From Oscillospiraceae bacterium (lineage in GTDB: Bacteria > Bacillota > Clostridia > Oscillospirales > Ruminococcaceae): a DNA stretch of 42,613 nt. The notes below the pieces were generated by a model. That model did no database searches. It saw nothing but the letters and a program-made list of their open reading frames with translations, and was not told the DNA's origin. Of the stretch, positions 25,806-34,690 are shown in pieces. The position numbers and the translations under genes are program-made. The stretch lies in the NCBI GenBank assembly GCA_017512745.1, contig JAFWEV010000084.1, positions 1 through 42,613 of the forward strand, read 5' to 3'. Position 1 is the first letter of the stretch; the number at the start of each line of letters is the position of its first letter.

Positions 25806-26969
25806 TCACATTTTCCGGACTCTGTCGTCGAACTTCTTTCTCTCTTCGTTGTTCTTATCCGACAGAGTTCTTTCAAACTCTCTGAGTTTGTTTTTCTGAT
25901 CTCTGCTGAGCTTCTTCGGTACTTCGACCATCACCTCAACGAACTGATCTCCTCTTCCGGGGCTGTTGAGATAAGGGATACCCTTTCCTCTCAGCCTGAA
26001 GACCTTTCCGGTCTGTGTTCCGTCCGGTATCTTGAGCGATACTTTTCCGTCGATAGTCGGCACATTGATCTCACAGCCGAGAGCGGCTTCCGTAAAGGTC
26101 AGCGGGAGCCTTACATAGACATCGTATCTGTTTCTGTTGAACAGCTCATCGGGTTTGACATTGACCGTCACCACAACATCGCCGGCAGGTCCGCCGTTCT
26201 TACCGGCATTTCCCTTGCCTCTGATCTGCAGGCTCTGTTCATCGTCGATTCCCGCAGGAATATTGATCTCGAGTTTCTTTTTCTGCCTGTTGGTACCGGC
26301 TCCGTGACACTTCGTACAGGGCTTTTCAATGACTTTTCCGGTACCCCCGCAGACCGAGCACGGACGTGTGGTCTGCATCATGGCTCCGAAAATACTGTTC
26401 TGCTGGACCGTAACATAACCTGTGCCGCGGCATGCGGAGCATTCCTTGACTTCGCTGCCAGGCTGAGCGCCGGTACCGCTGCATGTGGTGCATGTCTCGT
26501 TGACTGCGACCTCGATGGTCTTTTTACAGCCTTTTACTGCTTCAAAGAAATTGAGGTTCAGTCTTGCCCTTATATCGCTGCCCCTCTGGGGAGAGTTTGC
26601 AGTCTTCCTCCTGCCGTACGGGGATCCGGTATCGAATCCTCCGAACGGTGAACCGCCGCCTCCGAAGAAGCTGTTGAAGAGATCTCCGAGATCCACTCCG
26701 AAATCGCCTGTTCCGTATGTGCTGCCTGCTCCGTAGGAAGGATCGACGCCCGCCATACCGAACTGGTCATATCTGGCTCTTTTATCCTTGTCCGACAGAA
26801 CTTCATAAGCCTCATTGACTTCTTTGAACTTCTCTTCGGCTTCCTTGTCTCCCGGATTCAGATCAGGGTGATATTTTTTGGCTTTTTTTCTGTATTCTGA
26901 TTTGATCTCGTCCTGGGTCGCGTTTTTGTTGACGCCAAGAACTTCATAATAATCTCTTTTTTCGGCCAT
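25806..26969 (-). CDS. dnaJ: Chaperone DnaJ (Hsp40)
   Basis: 387 residues from the ATG at 26969, with GAGGA 9 bases upstream; an upstream in-frame start in the dnaK-dnaJ gap is not needed. J domain with HPD (about 33-35), Gly/Phe-rich segment, four CxxCxGxG zinc repeats ([32 protein letters not shown]) and the substrate-binding C-terminal domains. It delivers unfolded clients to DnaK and stimulates its ATPase. Last gene of the hrcA-grpE-dnaK-dnaJ operon. Confidence 0.98.
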   Translation of the reverse strand: MAEKRDYYEVLGVNKNATQDEIKSEYRKKAKKYHPDLNPGDKEAEEKFKEVNEAYEVLSDKDKRARYDQFGMAGVDPSYGAGSTYGTGDFGVDLGDLFNSFFGGGGSPFGGFDTGSPYGRRKTANSPQRGSDIRARLNLNFFEAVKGCKKTIEVAVNETCTTCSGTGAQPGSEVKECSACRGTGYVTVQQNSIFGAMMQTTRPCSVCGGTGKVIEKPCTKCHGAGTNRQKKKLEINIPAGIDDEQSLQIRGKGNAGKNGGPAGDVVVTVNVKPDELFNRNRYDVYVRLPLTFTEAALGCEINVPTIDGKVSLKIPDGTQTGKVFRLRGKGIPYLNSPGRGDQFVEVMVEVPKKLSRDQKNKLREFERTLSDKNNEERKKFDDRVRKM

Positions 26970-26996
26970 TAATGGATTTCCTCTTTTGTGCGGCAT

Positions 26997-27025
26997 ACGG
27001 GCCCAGCCGTAACGACTGTGCCCGT
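26997..27025 (-). other. Hairpin in the dnaK-dnaJ intergenic region
   Basis: ACGGGCNCAG and its complement (26997-27006 and 27016-27025) form a 10-position stem with one mismatch and a 9-base loop. No T-run follows in the direction of transcription. It could be an mRNA processing or stabilising hairpin that sets the DnaK:DnaJ ratio. Confidence 0.4.
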
Positions 27026-27056
27026 TTTACCGTTAATCAGTTAATCGATTGATATA

Positions 27057-28925
27057 TCAGTCAACTTCTCTGTAGTCTGCATCGACAACATTGTCGTCTC
27101 CGCCATTGTTGCCGCTGTCGCCTGACTGCTGGTTTCCGTCATACCATCCGCCCTGAGGAGGAACATCTCCGCCTGCCGGAGGCGTCTGGCCTCCCTGCTG
27201 CGAGTAGATCTTGCTGGAGATCTCATAGATCTTCTTCTCAAGTTCTTCTCTCTTGGCCTTCATGTCATCCTGGCTGTTGGCCTTGATGGCATCGCGGAGA
27301 GCCGCGATCTTGGCCTGGATCTCGGACTTGTCATCTGCGGAGACTGTGTCTCCGAGGTCTTCGATCATCTTCTCGGCCTGATATGCCGCAGAATCCGCAG
27401 CATTCTTGTTTTCTACTTCCTCACGAGCTCTCTTATCCTGCTCAGCATACTGCTCAGCTTCCTGAACAGCTCTGTTGATCTCGTCCTTGCTCATGTTTGT
27501 GGAAGATGTGATGGTGATGTTTGTCTCCTTGCCTGTGCCGAGATCCTTGGCGGATACATGGACGATACCGTTTGCGTCGATATCGAATGTGACCTCGATC
27601 TGAGGTACACCACGGGGGGCTGGCGGGATTCCGTCGAGTCTGAACATACCGAGAGTCTTGTTGTCTCTCGCCATGTCACGCTCACCCTGGAGAACATGTA
27701 CTTCAACGGATGTCTGTCCGTTTGCAGCCGTTGAGAAGATCTGGCTCTTCTTTGTCGGGATAGTAGTATTTCTCTCAATGATCCTCGTGTTGATTCCGCC
27801 TTCTGTCTCAATACCGAGTGACAGCGGAGTAACATCGAGAAGGAGAAGTCCCTTGACATCACCTGCGAGAACGCCGCCCTGGATAGCTGCGCCTACTGCG
27901 ACGCACTCATCCGGGTTGATTCCCTTGAATCCTTCTTTGCCAAGGAGTTTCTTTACTGTATCCTGAACTGCAGGAATACGGGAAGAACCACCGACGAGGA
28001 GGACTTTATCGATCTCAGAAGCGGAGAGCTTAGCATCCGCAAGAGCCTGTCTTACAGGGCCTTCCGTTGCTGCTACGAGATCTCTTGTAAGATCATCGAA
28101 CTTTGCACGTGTAAGTGTCATGTCGAGGTGCTTAGGACCTGTCGAATCAGCTGTGATGAACGGAAGGTTGATCTGAGACTGTGTCACTGTGGAGAGCTCG
28201 ATCTTTGCGTTTTCAGCCGCTTCCTTAAGACGCTGGAGAGCCATTCTGTCCTGACGGAGGTCGATTCCGTTCTCCGCCTTGAATGTGTCTGCCATCCAGT
28301 CCATGATCTTCTTATCGAAGTCATCGCCGCCGAGATGGTTGTTACCTGCTGTTGCGATAACTTCCTGGACACCGTCGCCCATCTCAATGATGGATACATC
28401 GAATGTGCCGCCGCCGAGGTCATAGACCATGACCTTCTGGGTGCCTTCCTTATCGATACCGTATGCGAGAGCTGCCGCTGTAGGCTCGTTGATGATCCTC
28501 TTGACCTCGAGTCCCGCGATCGTTCCCGCGTCCTTTGTTGCCTGTCTCTGAGCATCGTTGAAGTATGCCGGGCATGTGATAACTGCTTCGGTTACCTTCT
28601 CACCAAGATATGCTTCCGCATCTGCTTTCAGCTTCTGAAGGATCATTGCGGAGATCTCCTGAGGAGTATATCCCTTACCGTCGATGGTGACTCTTCTGGA
28701 TGAGCCCATATCTCTCTTGATGGAGCTGATCGTTCTGTCAGGATTTGTGATAGCCTGTCTCTTTGCCACTTCACCGACCATACGCTCTCCGTCTTTTGAG
28801 AAAGCTACGATCGAAGGAGTTGTTCTTTTACCTTCTGTATTGGCGATAACTTTCGGCTCGCCGCCTTCCATGACTGCAACACATGAATTAGTTGTGCCCA
28901 AGTCGATTCCTATGATTTTACCCAT
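27057..28925 (-). CDS. dnaK: Chaperone DnaK (Hsp70)
   Basis: 622 residues. [19 protein letters not shown] (phosphate 1), [13 protein letters not shown] (phosphate 2) and [13 protein letters not shown] (adenosine) are intact, followed by the linker [11 protein letters not shown], substrate-binding beta domain and a helical lid ending in a Gly/Gln/Asp-rich tail. [10 protein letters not shown] is followed directly by [15 protein letters not shown], the shortened ATPase lobe of Gram-positive DnaK. GGGAG lies 9 bases before the ATG. Central ATP-driven chaperone of the operon. Confidence 0.99.
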   Translation of the reverse strand: MGKIIGIDLGTTNSCVAVMEGGEPKVIANTEGKRTTPSIVAFSKDGERMVGEVAKRQAITNPDRTISSIKRDMGSSRRVTIDGKGYTPQEISAMILQKLKADAEAYLGEKVTEAVITCPAYFNDAQRQATKDAGTIAGLEVKRIINEPTAAALAYGIDKEGTQKVMVYDLGGGTFDVSIIEMGDGVQEVIATAGNNHLGGDDFDKKIMDWMADTFKAENGIDLRQDRMALQRLKEAAENAKIELSTVTQSQINLPFITADSTGPKHLDMTLTRAKFDDLTRDLVAATEGPVRQALADAKLSASEIDKVLLVGGSSRIPAVQDTVKKLLGKEGFKGINPDECVAVGAAIQGGVLAGDVKGLLLLDVTPLSLGIETEGGINTRIIERNTTIPTKKSQIFSTAANGQTSVEVHVLQGERDMARDNKTLGMFRLDGIPPAPRGVPQIEVTFDIDANGIVHVSAKDLGTGKETNITITSSTNMSKDEINRAVQEAEQYAEQDKRAREEVENKNAADSAAYQAEKMIEDLGDTVSADDKSEIQAKIAALRDAIKANSQDDMKAKREELEKKIYEISSKIYSQQGGQTPPAGGDVPPQGGWYDGNQQSGDSGNNGGDDNVVDADYREVD

Positions 28926-28976
28926 TTATAATATCTCCCTTTTAAGTCGTGTTTTTTATTTATCGTCATCCGCCGC

Positions 28977-29576
28977 TTACATTGCAACCGCAACCTGGGC
29001 GTAACGGATTATTTTTGAATCAAGTCTGTATCCCTTTACAAGGACTCTTGTGACTGTCCCGCTCTCTACTCCTTCTCCGGCTTCGTCCTGAGCTATTGCC
29101 GCGTGCAGGTTTGGATCGAACGGTTTGCCGAGGGCTTCTATCTCCTCGACGCCCATATCCGCGAGCGCCTTGCGGAACATCTCCGCCGTCATGAGAACGC
29201 CCTTTTTGTAATTCTCGTTCTCACACTCGGCATTCGCTGCCAGCTGAAGCGTATCCAGGACCGGAAGGATCTTCTCTATCGCGGCCATCTTGCCTCTGCC
29301 GGAGGCCTCGATCTTTTCCTTTTCCGTCCTCCTGCGGTAGTTCTCGTATTCCGCAGTGGTTCTGAGCAGTCTGTCGTTGAGTTCGTCGGACTTCTTCTTG
29401 TATTGCTCTTCGAGCTTTCCTATGACCTCTTCCAGCTCTTTGATCTTGTCCTTCTTGTTCTTTCTGCTCTTTTTTTCGGGACTGTCTTCGGATCTGACTT
29501 CTTCAGTCTCTTCGGAAGTTTTATCCTTTTCTTCGAGAACTTCTTCGTTTATCTGTTCTACATTTTTCTCTTCCAA
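28977..29576 (-). CDS. grpE: Nucleotide exchange factor GrpE
   Basis: 199 residues from a TTG at 29576, with GGAGG 9 bases upstream and no in-frame ATG nearby. An acidic, disordered N-terminus (about 1-45) precedes a long helical dimerisation region (IKELEEVIGKLEEQYKKKSD), the conserved AEYENYRRRTEKE, and the beta domain with FDPNLHAAIAQ and VLVKGYRLDSKIIRYAQVAV. It releases ADP from DnaK. The TTG start may keep its level low. Confidence 0.95.
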   Translation of the reverse strand: MEEKNVEQINEEVLEEKDKTSEETEEVRSEDSPEKKSRKNKKDKIKELEEVIGKLEEQYKKKSDELNDRLLRTTAEYENYRRRTEKEKIEASGRGKMAAIEKILPVLDTLQLAANAECENENYKKGVLMTAEMFRKALADMGVEEIEALGKPFDPNLHAAIAQDEAGEGVESGTVTRVLVKGYRLDSKIIRYAQVAVAM

Positions 29577-29596
29577 GTCAAGCTGCCTCCTGCTTT

Positions 29597-30616
29597 CTAA
29601 ACTGTAGCCTTGCCTATTTCCTCACAGAAATAGCACAGCCTCGGAATTATAAATGCATAATTCATTCTTATGGGTCCGAGGATCCCGACTCCGCCTTTTC
29701 TGCCGCCGGCCGCCTTATACGGCGCGGCAACGAGTCCCAGTCTGTCGATCCCGCCTATGTCCATCTCATCTCCTACGAGAACTCTGGAATCGGCGCGGAT
29801 GTTTTCGACAAGTCTCCTGACCTCGCTCGTGCTCGACACGAGCTGTATCAGCTCTCTTGCATAGGCATCGAGATCTTCGAAGCTCAGAAGATGCTCAAGG
29901 CCGTCGGAGAAGACTTTCACTTCCGTTGCCGATCTTATCATCGTGACTGCGGCATTGTATGCAGGCGAATAATCAAAGCCTTTGGCTTTCATCTCGAGGA
30001 TCTCTCTCGGCAATGTCTCCGGGATATCCTGAGCGTAAACGAAGGCAAGCGAACCGTTGAGGTACTTCTCGAGATCGCTGATCTCCTCATCGCTTATCTT
30101 CCAGTTCATCCTGCACATGGAACTCTGTACGGAGCCTGTGGAAGTGATGCCTATTACGGCGACATTGTAGATACCTGCTTTGATTGCCTTGAAATGCACT
30201 ACCCTTGCGTCGTCCGACTTCGGTGTTGCGATCACACACGCCAGAGAGAACTTGTCTGACAAGTACCTGACTGCCTGTTTTGCGGCTTTCTCCGGGTCCG
30301 GGTCGAGACTCATTGCGGTGTTGTGCATGTCCATCTTCTCCCTGTCGGTGAGAGGATAATACTGCATCAGATGATCGAGATAATATCTGAATCCCTGAGG
30401 CGTCGGCACTCTCCCCGCGGAAGTGTGCGGCTGCATGAGGTATCCCATGTTCGTGAGAGTGGACATCTCACTTCTTAAAGTTGCAGATGAAACAGAAAGC
30501 TGGCTGAGCACCTCTGTAAGAAGCTTGGATCCGACAGGATCTCCCGACTTCTCATTGAGTGCGACAACCGCTGCCAATATCATGCGTTGTCTGTTGCTGA
30601 CATCCATATCTGTCAC
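29597..30616 (-). CDS. hrcA: Heat-inducible transcription repressor HrcA
   Basis: 339 residues from a GTG at 30616 (GGAG a little too close); the ATG at 30607 is an alternative. The N-terminal winged helix has RQRMILAAVVAL, VGSKLL and SVSSATLRSEMSTLTNMGYLMQPHTSAGRVPTPQGFRYY, the family signature, followed by the GAF-like and dimerisation domains. HrcA binds the CIRCE operator just upstream and represses its own operon; GroEL is the usual cofactor. Confidence 0.97.
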   Translation of the reverse strand: MTDMDVSNRQRMILAAVVALNEKSGDPVGSKLLTEVLSQLSVSSATLRSEMSTLTNMGYLMQPHTSAGRVPTPQGFRYYLDHLMQYYPLTDREKMDMHNTAMSLDPDPEKAAKQAVRYLSDKFSLACVIATPKSDDARVVHFKAIKAGIYNVAVIGITSTGSVQSSMCRMNWKISDEEISDLEKYLNGSLAFVYAQDIPETLPREILEMKAKGFDYSPAYNAAVTMIRSATEVKVFSDGLEHLLSFEDLDAYARELIQLVSSTSEVRRLVENIRADSRVLVGDEMDIGGIDRLGLVAAPYKAAGGRKGGVGILGPIRMNYAFIIPRLCYFCEEIGKATV

Positions 30617-30629
30617 TCATCTCCATTTG

Positions 30630-30656
30630 TTAGCACTCTCTTATCTCGAGTGCTAA
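30630..30656. promoter_or_regulatory. CIRCE operator of HrcA
   Basis: TTAGCACTC, nine bases, GAGTGCTAA: a perfect CIRCE element. It lies just downstream of the hrcA promoter and in the gap shared with divergent hemW. Confidence 0.98.
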
Positions 30657-30660
30657 CAAT

Positions 30661-30688
30661 ATAATACTCTCCACTCCCGAAAAGTCAA
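30661..30688 (-). promoter_or_regulatory. Heat-shock operon promoter
   Basis: TTGACT (30683-30688) and TATTAT (30661-30666) on the minus strand have a 16-base spacer, directly upstream of the CIRCE element. Confidence 0.75.
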
Positions 30689-30748
30689 CAGTTATTTTAA
30701 AAATTCACACTTCTTTCAAAAATCACCCGGAGGCCTTATACTGCTTAC

Positions 30749-31864
30749 ATGGATATAAATAATAAAACCGGAATATATATACATGTACCGTTCTGCCTGA
30801 CGAAGTGCCCGTACTGCGATTTCTACTCTCTGCCGGGCCGTTCCGTAGATGTCAAAGAAGCGTATATAAGCGCTCTTCTCCGAGAGATCGACGCTATGCC
30901 AGAGTGTACGGCGGATACCGTCTATTTCGGCGGAGGCACGCCTTCTCAGCTTTCGGCGGCGCAGATAGACGCGGTGATCGGCAGGCTCGGCGCGAAGGGA
31001 TATCTGGGATCCGGGTGCGAGATCACCATGGAAGCGAATCCCGCCGACTGCAGCGCGGAGCTGCTGACGGATCTCAGGCGCATAGGCATAAACAGGTTGT
31101 CTCTCGGCATACAGAGCACGGATGACAACGTGCTCCGCCGCCTCGGAAGAAGACACTCGGCAGAAAAAGCACTTTCCGCGCTGTCCGAAGCAGCCGGAAT
31201 AATAGGGAATGTGAGTGCTGATATTATGCTGGCAGTCCCGGAACAGGATATTGCCTCGGCTCTTCGGACCTGCGACGATTTCGCTTCCCACGGCGCGTCG
31301 CATATCTCCGCATATCTTCTGAAATGCGTTCCGGGGACACCGTTCGGCGACGATCCACCGCCGGACATACCGGATGACGACGGCGCTGCGGATATATATG
31401 AGGCTGTAAACTCGCATCTCTGTTCCCTCGGATATGAGCACTATGAGATCTCAAATTATGCTCTTCCCGGAAAGGAGAGCAGACACAACCTGAAATACTG
31501 GGACTGCGACGATTATATAGGGCTGGGACCTGCCGCTCATTCATGCTACGGGGGAAAGAGATATTCCTGCAGACCGGATCTTGAGTCGTTCATACTCTGC
31601 GACTGGTCCGAAGGAGATCTGTTCTCTCATCTCTCGGAAGAAGGCACGCTCGACGCGGAGGATTACATCATGCTGCAGCTGAGACTGGCGCGCGGGCTCG
31701 ATCTCCGCAGACTGAATGAAAGATTCGGAGCGGATCATGCGTTCCCGGAGGAATTCATAAACGAATGCATAAAAAAAGGCCTCGTCGAGAGGTCGGAGGA
31801 GAATATACGTCTGACTGAACGCGGATTTCTCGTTTCAAATTCAATAATAAGCGAACTGATATAA
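30749..31864 (+). CDS. hemW: Heme chaperone HemW (radical SAM)
   Basis: 371 residues. The radical-SAM cluster motif is C16-x3-C20-x2-C23 (CLTKCPYCDFY, with Phe where HemN has a fourth Cys), followed by VYFGGGTPSQL, EANP and RLSLGIQS, and the HemN-C-like C-terminal domain. HemW binds heme and delivers it to cytochromes; it is not coproporphyrinogen dehydrogenase. GGAGG is 14-15 bases from the ATG, a little far. In many Bacillota hemW sits upstream of hrcA in the same direction; here it is divergent. Confidence 0.95.
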   Translation: MDINNKTGIYIHVPFCLTKCPYCDFYSLPGRSVDVKEAYISALLREIDAMPECTADTVYFGGGTPSQLSAAQIDAVIGRLGAKGYLGSGCEITMEANPADCSAELLTDLRRIGINRLSLGIQSTDDNVLRRLGRRHSAEKALSALSEAAGIIGNVSADIMLAVPEQDIASALRTCDDFASHGASHISAYLLKCVPGTPFGDDPPPDIPDDDGAADIYEAVNSHLCSLGYEHYEISNYALPGKESRHNLKYWDCDDYIGLGPAAHSCYGGKRYSCRPDLESFILCDWSEGDLFSHLSEEGTLDAEDYIMLQLRLARGLDLRRLNERFGADHAFPEEFINECIKKGLVERSEENIRLTERGFLVSNSIISELI

Positions 31865-31875
31865 CATATAAAAAG

Positions 31876-31904
31876 AAGACAGACTCCTGCAGTGAGTCTG
31901 TCTT
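31876..31904. terminator. Terminator between hemW and rpsT
   Basis: AAGACAGACTC (31876-31886) and GAGTCTGTCTT (31894-31904) pair around a 7-base loop. The T-rich tail is best on the minus strand (rpsT side), so it is foremost the rpsT terminator. Confidence 0.85.
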
Positions 31905-31924
31905 GATCTTTATAGTCAGAAAAA

Positions 31925-32176
31925 TCACTTAGATGCTTTGGATGCGATCTGAGCTTTCTTGCGGTTAGCTGCGTTTTTGGAGATAGCGCCCTTGCGTGCT
32001 GCTACGTCGATAGCGCTTGTTGCTCTTGCGAGAACATCCTTATCTGCTGAACCTGCTCCGATCTCTGCATTAACTTTTTTCAGTTCTGTCTTGAGTGAAG
32101 AACGTACTGACTTGTTGGCAGCATTCTCTTTCGCTGCTGTGATAACTCTTTTCTTCTGAGATTTAATATTGGGCAT
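31925..32176 (-). CDS. rpsT: 30S ribosomal protein S20
   Basis: 83 residues, normal length. Opens MPNIKSQKKRV and is a long basic helical protein with VRSSLKTELKKV and AARKGAISKNAANRKKAQI, the family signature. It binds 16S rRNA early in 30S assembly. AGGAG lies 10 bases before the ATG. It has its own promoter and terminator. Confidence 0.98.
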   Translation of the reverse strand: MPNIKSQKKRVITAAKENAANKSVRSSLKTELKKVNAEIGAGSADKDVLARATSAIDVAARKGAISKNAANRKKAQIASKASK

Positions 32177-32231
32177 CCTGGTCCCGCTCCTTTAATTAAT
32201 ATTAATTATTGATTACATCATGTAGCAATTT

Positions 32232-32260
32232 ATATTATCATCTGGAAATGCAAAAATCAA
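32232..32260 (-). promoter_or_regulatory. Promoter of rpsT
   Basis: TTGATT (32255-32260) and TAATAT (32232-32237) on the minus strand with a 17-base spacer, about 55 bases before rpsT. The gap between this promoter and the preceding M19-like gene shows no good terminator. Confidence 0.55.
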
Positions 32261-32310
32261 CATCTCCATCCACTTTTTAACGCGAATTATCCCGCTGAAC
32301 GGTCAGTATC

Positions 32311-33270
32311 TCAATGTTTCCCGATGATCCTCACAAAATTGCCGAAACATATCTTTTCTATATCCCCGTCTTTCGCGCCTCTCAGCTTGAGTTCGTCCCA
32401 AAGATCCGGAAGATTGTTCTCATTTCTGAGGCCTTTCGCGTAATCGAGGTATTCGTTGCCGTTATAGTCATTGAGAAAATCCATGAAGTTGCATCCTATG
32501 CCGACGTGCTCAACGCCTATGAGTTCGCTCGCATAGACGATGTGGTCGCAGAAGCTCTGTAGGTCTCTTTCGTCCGGATTGTCCGACAGCAGCTCGCCCG
32601 CGGCGCTTACGCAGAACAATCCCCCCGAATCCCTGATCGCTTTCAGCTGACTGTTGAAATAGTTCCGCTCGTTCGCGCAGAACTTATAGCAGTTGCCGTG
32701 GGACACGAACAGCGGTCCCTCAGTAAGGTTTGCCGTCTCTACAAAAGATCTTTCGTTGAGGTTGGAAAGATCGATAAGGACCCCTTTTTTACGGAGATAT
32801 CTCACGATCCTCTTTCCTTCGTCCGTGAGCCCCGCGTGTACTCTTCCTCTATACCCCGACGCAAGGGGATTCTCTCCCGCGCCCGTGAGACTCATGACCC
32901 TGAATCCGATATCGTAGAGATAATCTATCTGCGACATGTCATAGATCGCAAACGAAACGTCGTTTACCCCGAGGACCAGGGAATGGATCCCCTTCTCCGC
33001 GTTTGCGTATACGGTTTCACCGTCCACTACGGCGCTGACTGTTTCCTCCGCTTCCTTTACCGTCCTGCGGATAAGCGAGACATGATCTGTTATCTGTCTG
33101 AATTCCGGTTCATTCCGCCCCGGGTCTATGCTGACGGGGCAGTAACTGCCCGCGCAGCCTGAGTTTTTCCATTTCGCCGCGTATTTGGAGAGAATGATGT
33201 TTTCATCCGACTTTTTCCGCGCGGCCCATGCATCGATCCAGAGATTTGAATAGCCGTCGAAGAACTCCAT
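32311..33270 (-). CDS. Peptidase M19 (membrane dipeptidase)-like protein without metal site
   Basis: 319 residues. The M19 fold can be followed along its length, but key residues are replaced. The N-terminal H-x-D (in DGHNDL) is DGYSNL (Y7, N9), the bridging Glu of GIEG is N103 (GVND), the His of LTH is G130, and the His of DLSH is N170. Only the second His (SHG, H191) and the Arg of RN (R202) remain; the Asp of GSDFDG is N261. It therefore probably cannot bind the two zinc ions that family members use to cleave dipeptides, and may bind a ligand instead. GAGGT lies 8 bases upstream. Last gene of the corrinoid operon, 6 bases after the ComB-like gene. Confidence 0.75.
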   Translation of the reverse strand: MEFFDGYSNLWIDAWAARKKSDENIILSKYAAKWKNSGCAGSYCPVSIDPGRNEPEFRQITDHVSLIRRTVKEAEETVSAVVDGETVYANAEKGIHSLVLGVNDVSFAIYDMSQIDYLYDIGFRVMSLTGAGENPLASGYRGRVHAGLTDEGKRIVRYLRKKGVLIDLSNLNERSFVETANLTEGPLFVSHGNCYKFCANERNYFNSQLKAIRDSGGLFCVSAAGELLSDNPDERDLQSFCDHIVYASELIGVEHVGIGCNFMDFLNDYNGNEYLDYAKGLRNENNLPDLWDELKLRGAKDGDIEKICFGNFVRIIGKH

Positions 33271-33276
33271 AACTGA

Positions 33277-33978
33277 TCACCTCATGCCGATCTTTCTTGT
33301 GGAAAGCTTTTCCCCGTTCTTTTCGACCTTGATCACAAAGTCGAAAATGTCCCTTTCAATACTCATCCAGAAATCCCGTTCCGGAAATACCTGCTGATTT
33401 ATCGCCTTGAAGAATTTGCTGCCGTTTGTATATTTAAGTTTCCTGAGTCTCTTGTCTATATCCCGTATCTCGTCGTGTTCGAGGATCGATCTTATATATG
33501 CGGCGCAGAGCTCGTCCTCGTCGGTCTTTCTCTTTCCTCCGAGACCCATCGCAACTATCGATACGTCGTCGGCGCCGCTTCTCTCTATGTATTCCGCGAC
33601 TGCGCGCGCATTCACGAAAGCCGCAGTCAGGAGCTCCGTTTCTCCGCTGACGCTCAGCAGTCCTCTTGTGCCTGCGGAAGTGGTGTGTACGATCCTTTTT
33701 CCGGACACATCGACGCCGTCCAGCTGGCTCGGAGAATTGCCGAAATCAAAGCCCTCGCATTTAACTCCTCCGCGCTCACCCACAAGGATGACACCAGGAT
33801 CCGCCCGCTTTATTTCAAATGCCTCTTCGACCGTCATTACAGGAACGATCTCTTCCGCGCCCTTCGCGTACAGATACGCTTCAAGCGAAAAAGCCCTGAA
33901 CACGTCTATGACGACCGTGAGCCCCGTTGCTTTTCTCGCACCGTCAACGAGTGACAGGAGCCGTATCCTTCTGCTCAT
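33277..33978 (-). CDS. ComB-like Mg-dependent phosphatase (2-phosphosulfolactate phosphatase family)
   Basis: 233 residues. Family motifs are present: VIDVFRA (about 23-29), LVGERGG (65-71), GFDFGNSP (76-83), TTSAGTRG (99-106) and the acidic MGLGGKRKTDEDELCAAY region. ComB proteins dephosphorylate 2-phosphosulfolactate in coenzyme M synthesis; many bacterial homologues have other, unknown substrates. Coenzyme M synthesis is not expected here. The position in a corrinoid operon (ATGA overlap with the TrpF-like gene, 6 bases before the M19-like gene) suggests a phosphorylated compound of cobamide remodelling, such as an alpha-riboside phosphate. That last step is inference. Confidence 0.75.
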   Translation of the reverse strand: MSRRIRLLSLVDGARKATGLTVVIDVFRAFSLEAYLYAKGAEEIVPVMTVEEAFEIKRADPGVILVGERGGVKCEGFDFGNSPSQLDGVDVSGKRIVHTTSAGTRGLLSVSGETELLTAAFVNARAVAEYIERSGADDVSIVAMGLGGKRKTDEDELCAAYIRSILEHDEIRDIDKRLRKLKYTNGSKFFKAINQQVFPERDFWMSIERDIFDFVIKVEKNGEKLSTRKIGMR

Positions 33979-34661
33979 ATGCCCAGGTCCTTTGCCGCCG
34001 CGCGGGCTTCATTTACAAAGTCTCTTACCTTTTCCGGATTTTTCTTTGAAGTGCCGTCGCCGAACTTATCGCTTGTTCTGGTAAAGGAATCCACTCCCCA
34101 CGGTCTCACTTTTATTATCGCATCGCGGACATTATCCGGGCCGAGACCTCCCGCAAGAATTACCCTGCACGGCGCCTTCTCGACTATTTCCGCATCTATA
34201 TCCCAGTCATTGGTCACGCCCGCAGCCCCTATTCCCGCGATATTCGGATCGACGGAATCGAGTATTATCTCATCGCAGAACCCGGCATAGTACAGAGCTC
34301 TTTCAACAGCCTCCTTACCGTCTATCGCGACCGCCTGCAGCACCTTGATCCCGGGGCACAGTTCCTTAGCTTTTCTGCAGAATTCGGGCGTTGCAAAGAA
34401 GTTGTTTCCGCAGATGTGTATGACATCCGGACACAGTTCTTTCATAGGAGGAAATACAGCTTCTCCGTCATCGGTCACAACTATAAGCACGGTTTCGCAC
34501 TTTCCCCTGACCGCATTGAAGATCTCCCTGCACTGTTCAACCGACACTTCAGCAGGAAGATTTGCTCCGGTCGCCACTGCTACCCCGATCCTGTCTGCTC
34601 CCGCTTCGGCGCACATGACCGCTTCTTCGACCGTCTGTATCGAATAGATCTGTGTAATCAT
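33975..34661 (-). CDS. TrpF-like (phosphoribosylanthranilate isomerase-fold) TIM barrel, noncanonical active site
   Basis: 228 residues. The order of motifs matches TrpF: an opening strand TQIYSIQTVEEA, AEAGADRIGV, LDS (D135-S136), GAAGVTNDW where TrpF has GGTG-x-x-FDW, then VILAGGLGPDNV and WGVDSFTRTS near the phosphate site. The catalytic Cys of the K-I-C-G motif is replaced (Q-I-Y-S), so the usual Amadori isomerase mechanism is doubtful. No trp genes are nearby. Own ribosome binding site (AAGGA, 8 bases); 29 bases after the CbiR-like gene and overlapping the ComB-like gene. A role in handling a phosphoriboside from cobamide remodelling is inference. Confidence 0.7.
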   Translation of the reverse strand: MITQIYSIQTVEEAVMCAEAGADRIGVAVATGANLPAEVSVEQCREIFNAVRGKCETVLIVVTDDGEAVFPPMKELCPDVIHICGNNFFATPEFCRKAKELCPGIKVLQAVAIDGKEAVERALYYAGFCDEIILDSVDPNIAGIGAAGVTNDWDIDAEIVEKAPCRVILAGGLGPDNVRDAIIKVRPWGVDSFTRTSDKFGDGTSKKNPEKVRDFVNEARAAAKDLGI

Positions 34662-34690
34662 GATAATTGTCCTTCCGACACCCTGTTTTC

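Noticed and set aside
32261..32310. Possible terminator after the M19-like gene
   Set aside because: Only a 4-pair CTGA/TCAG stem and no T-run; not a credible terminator.
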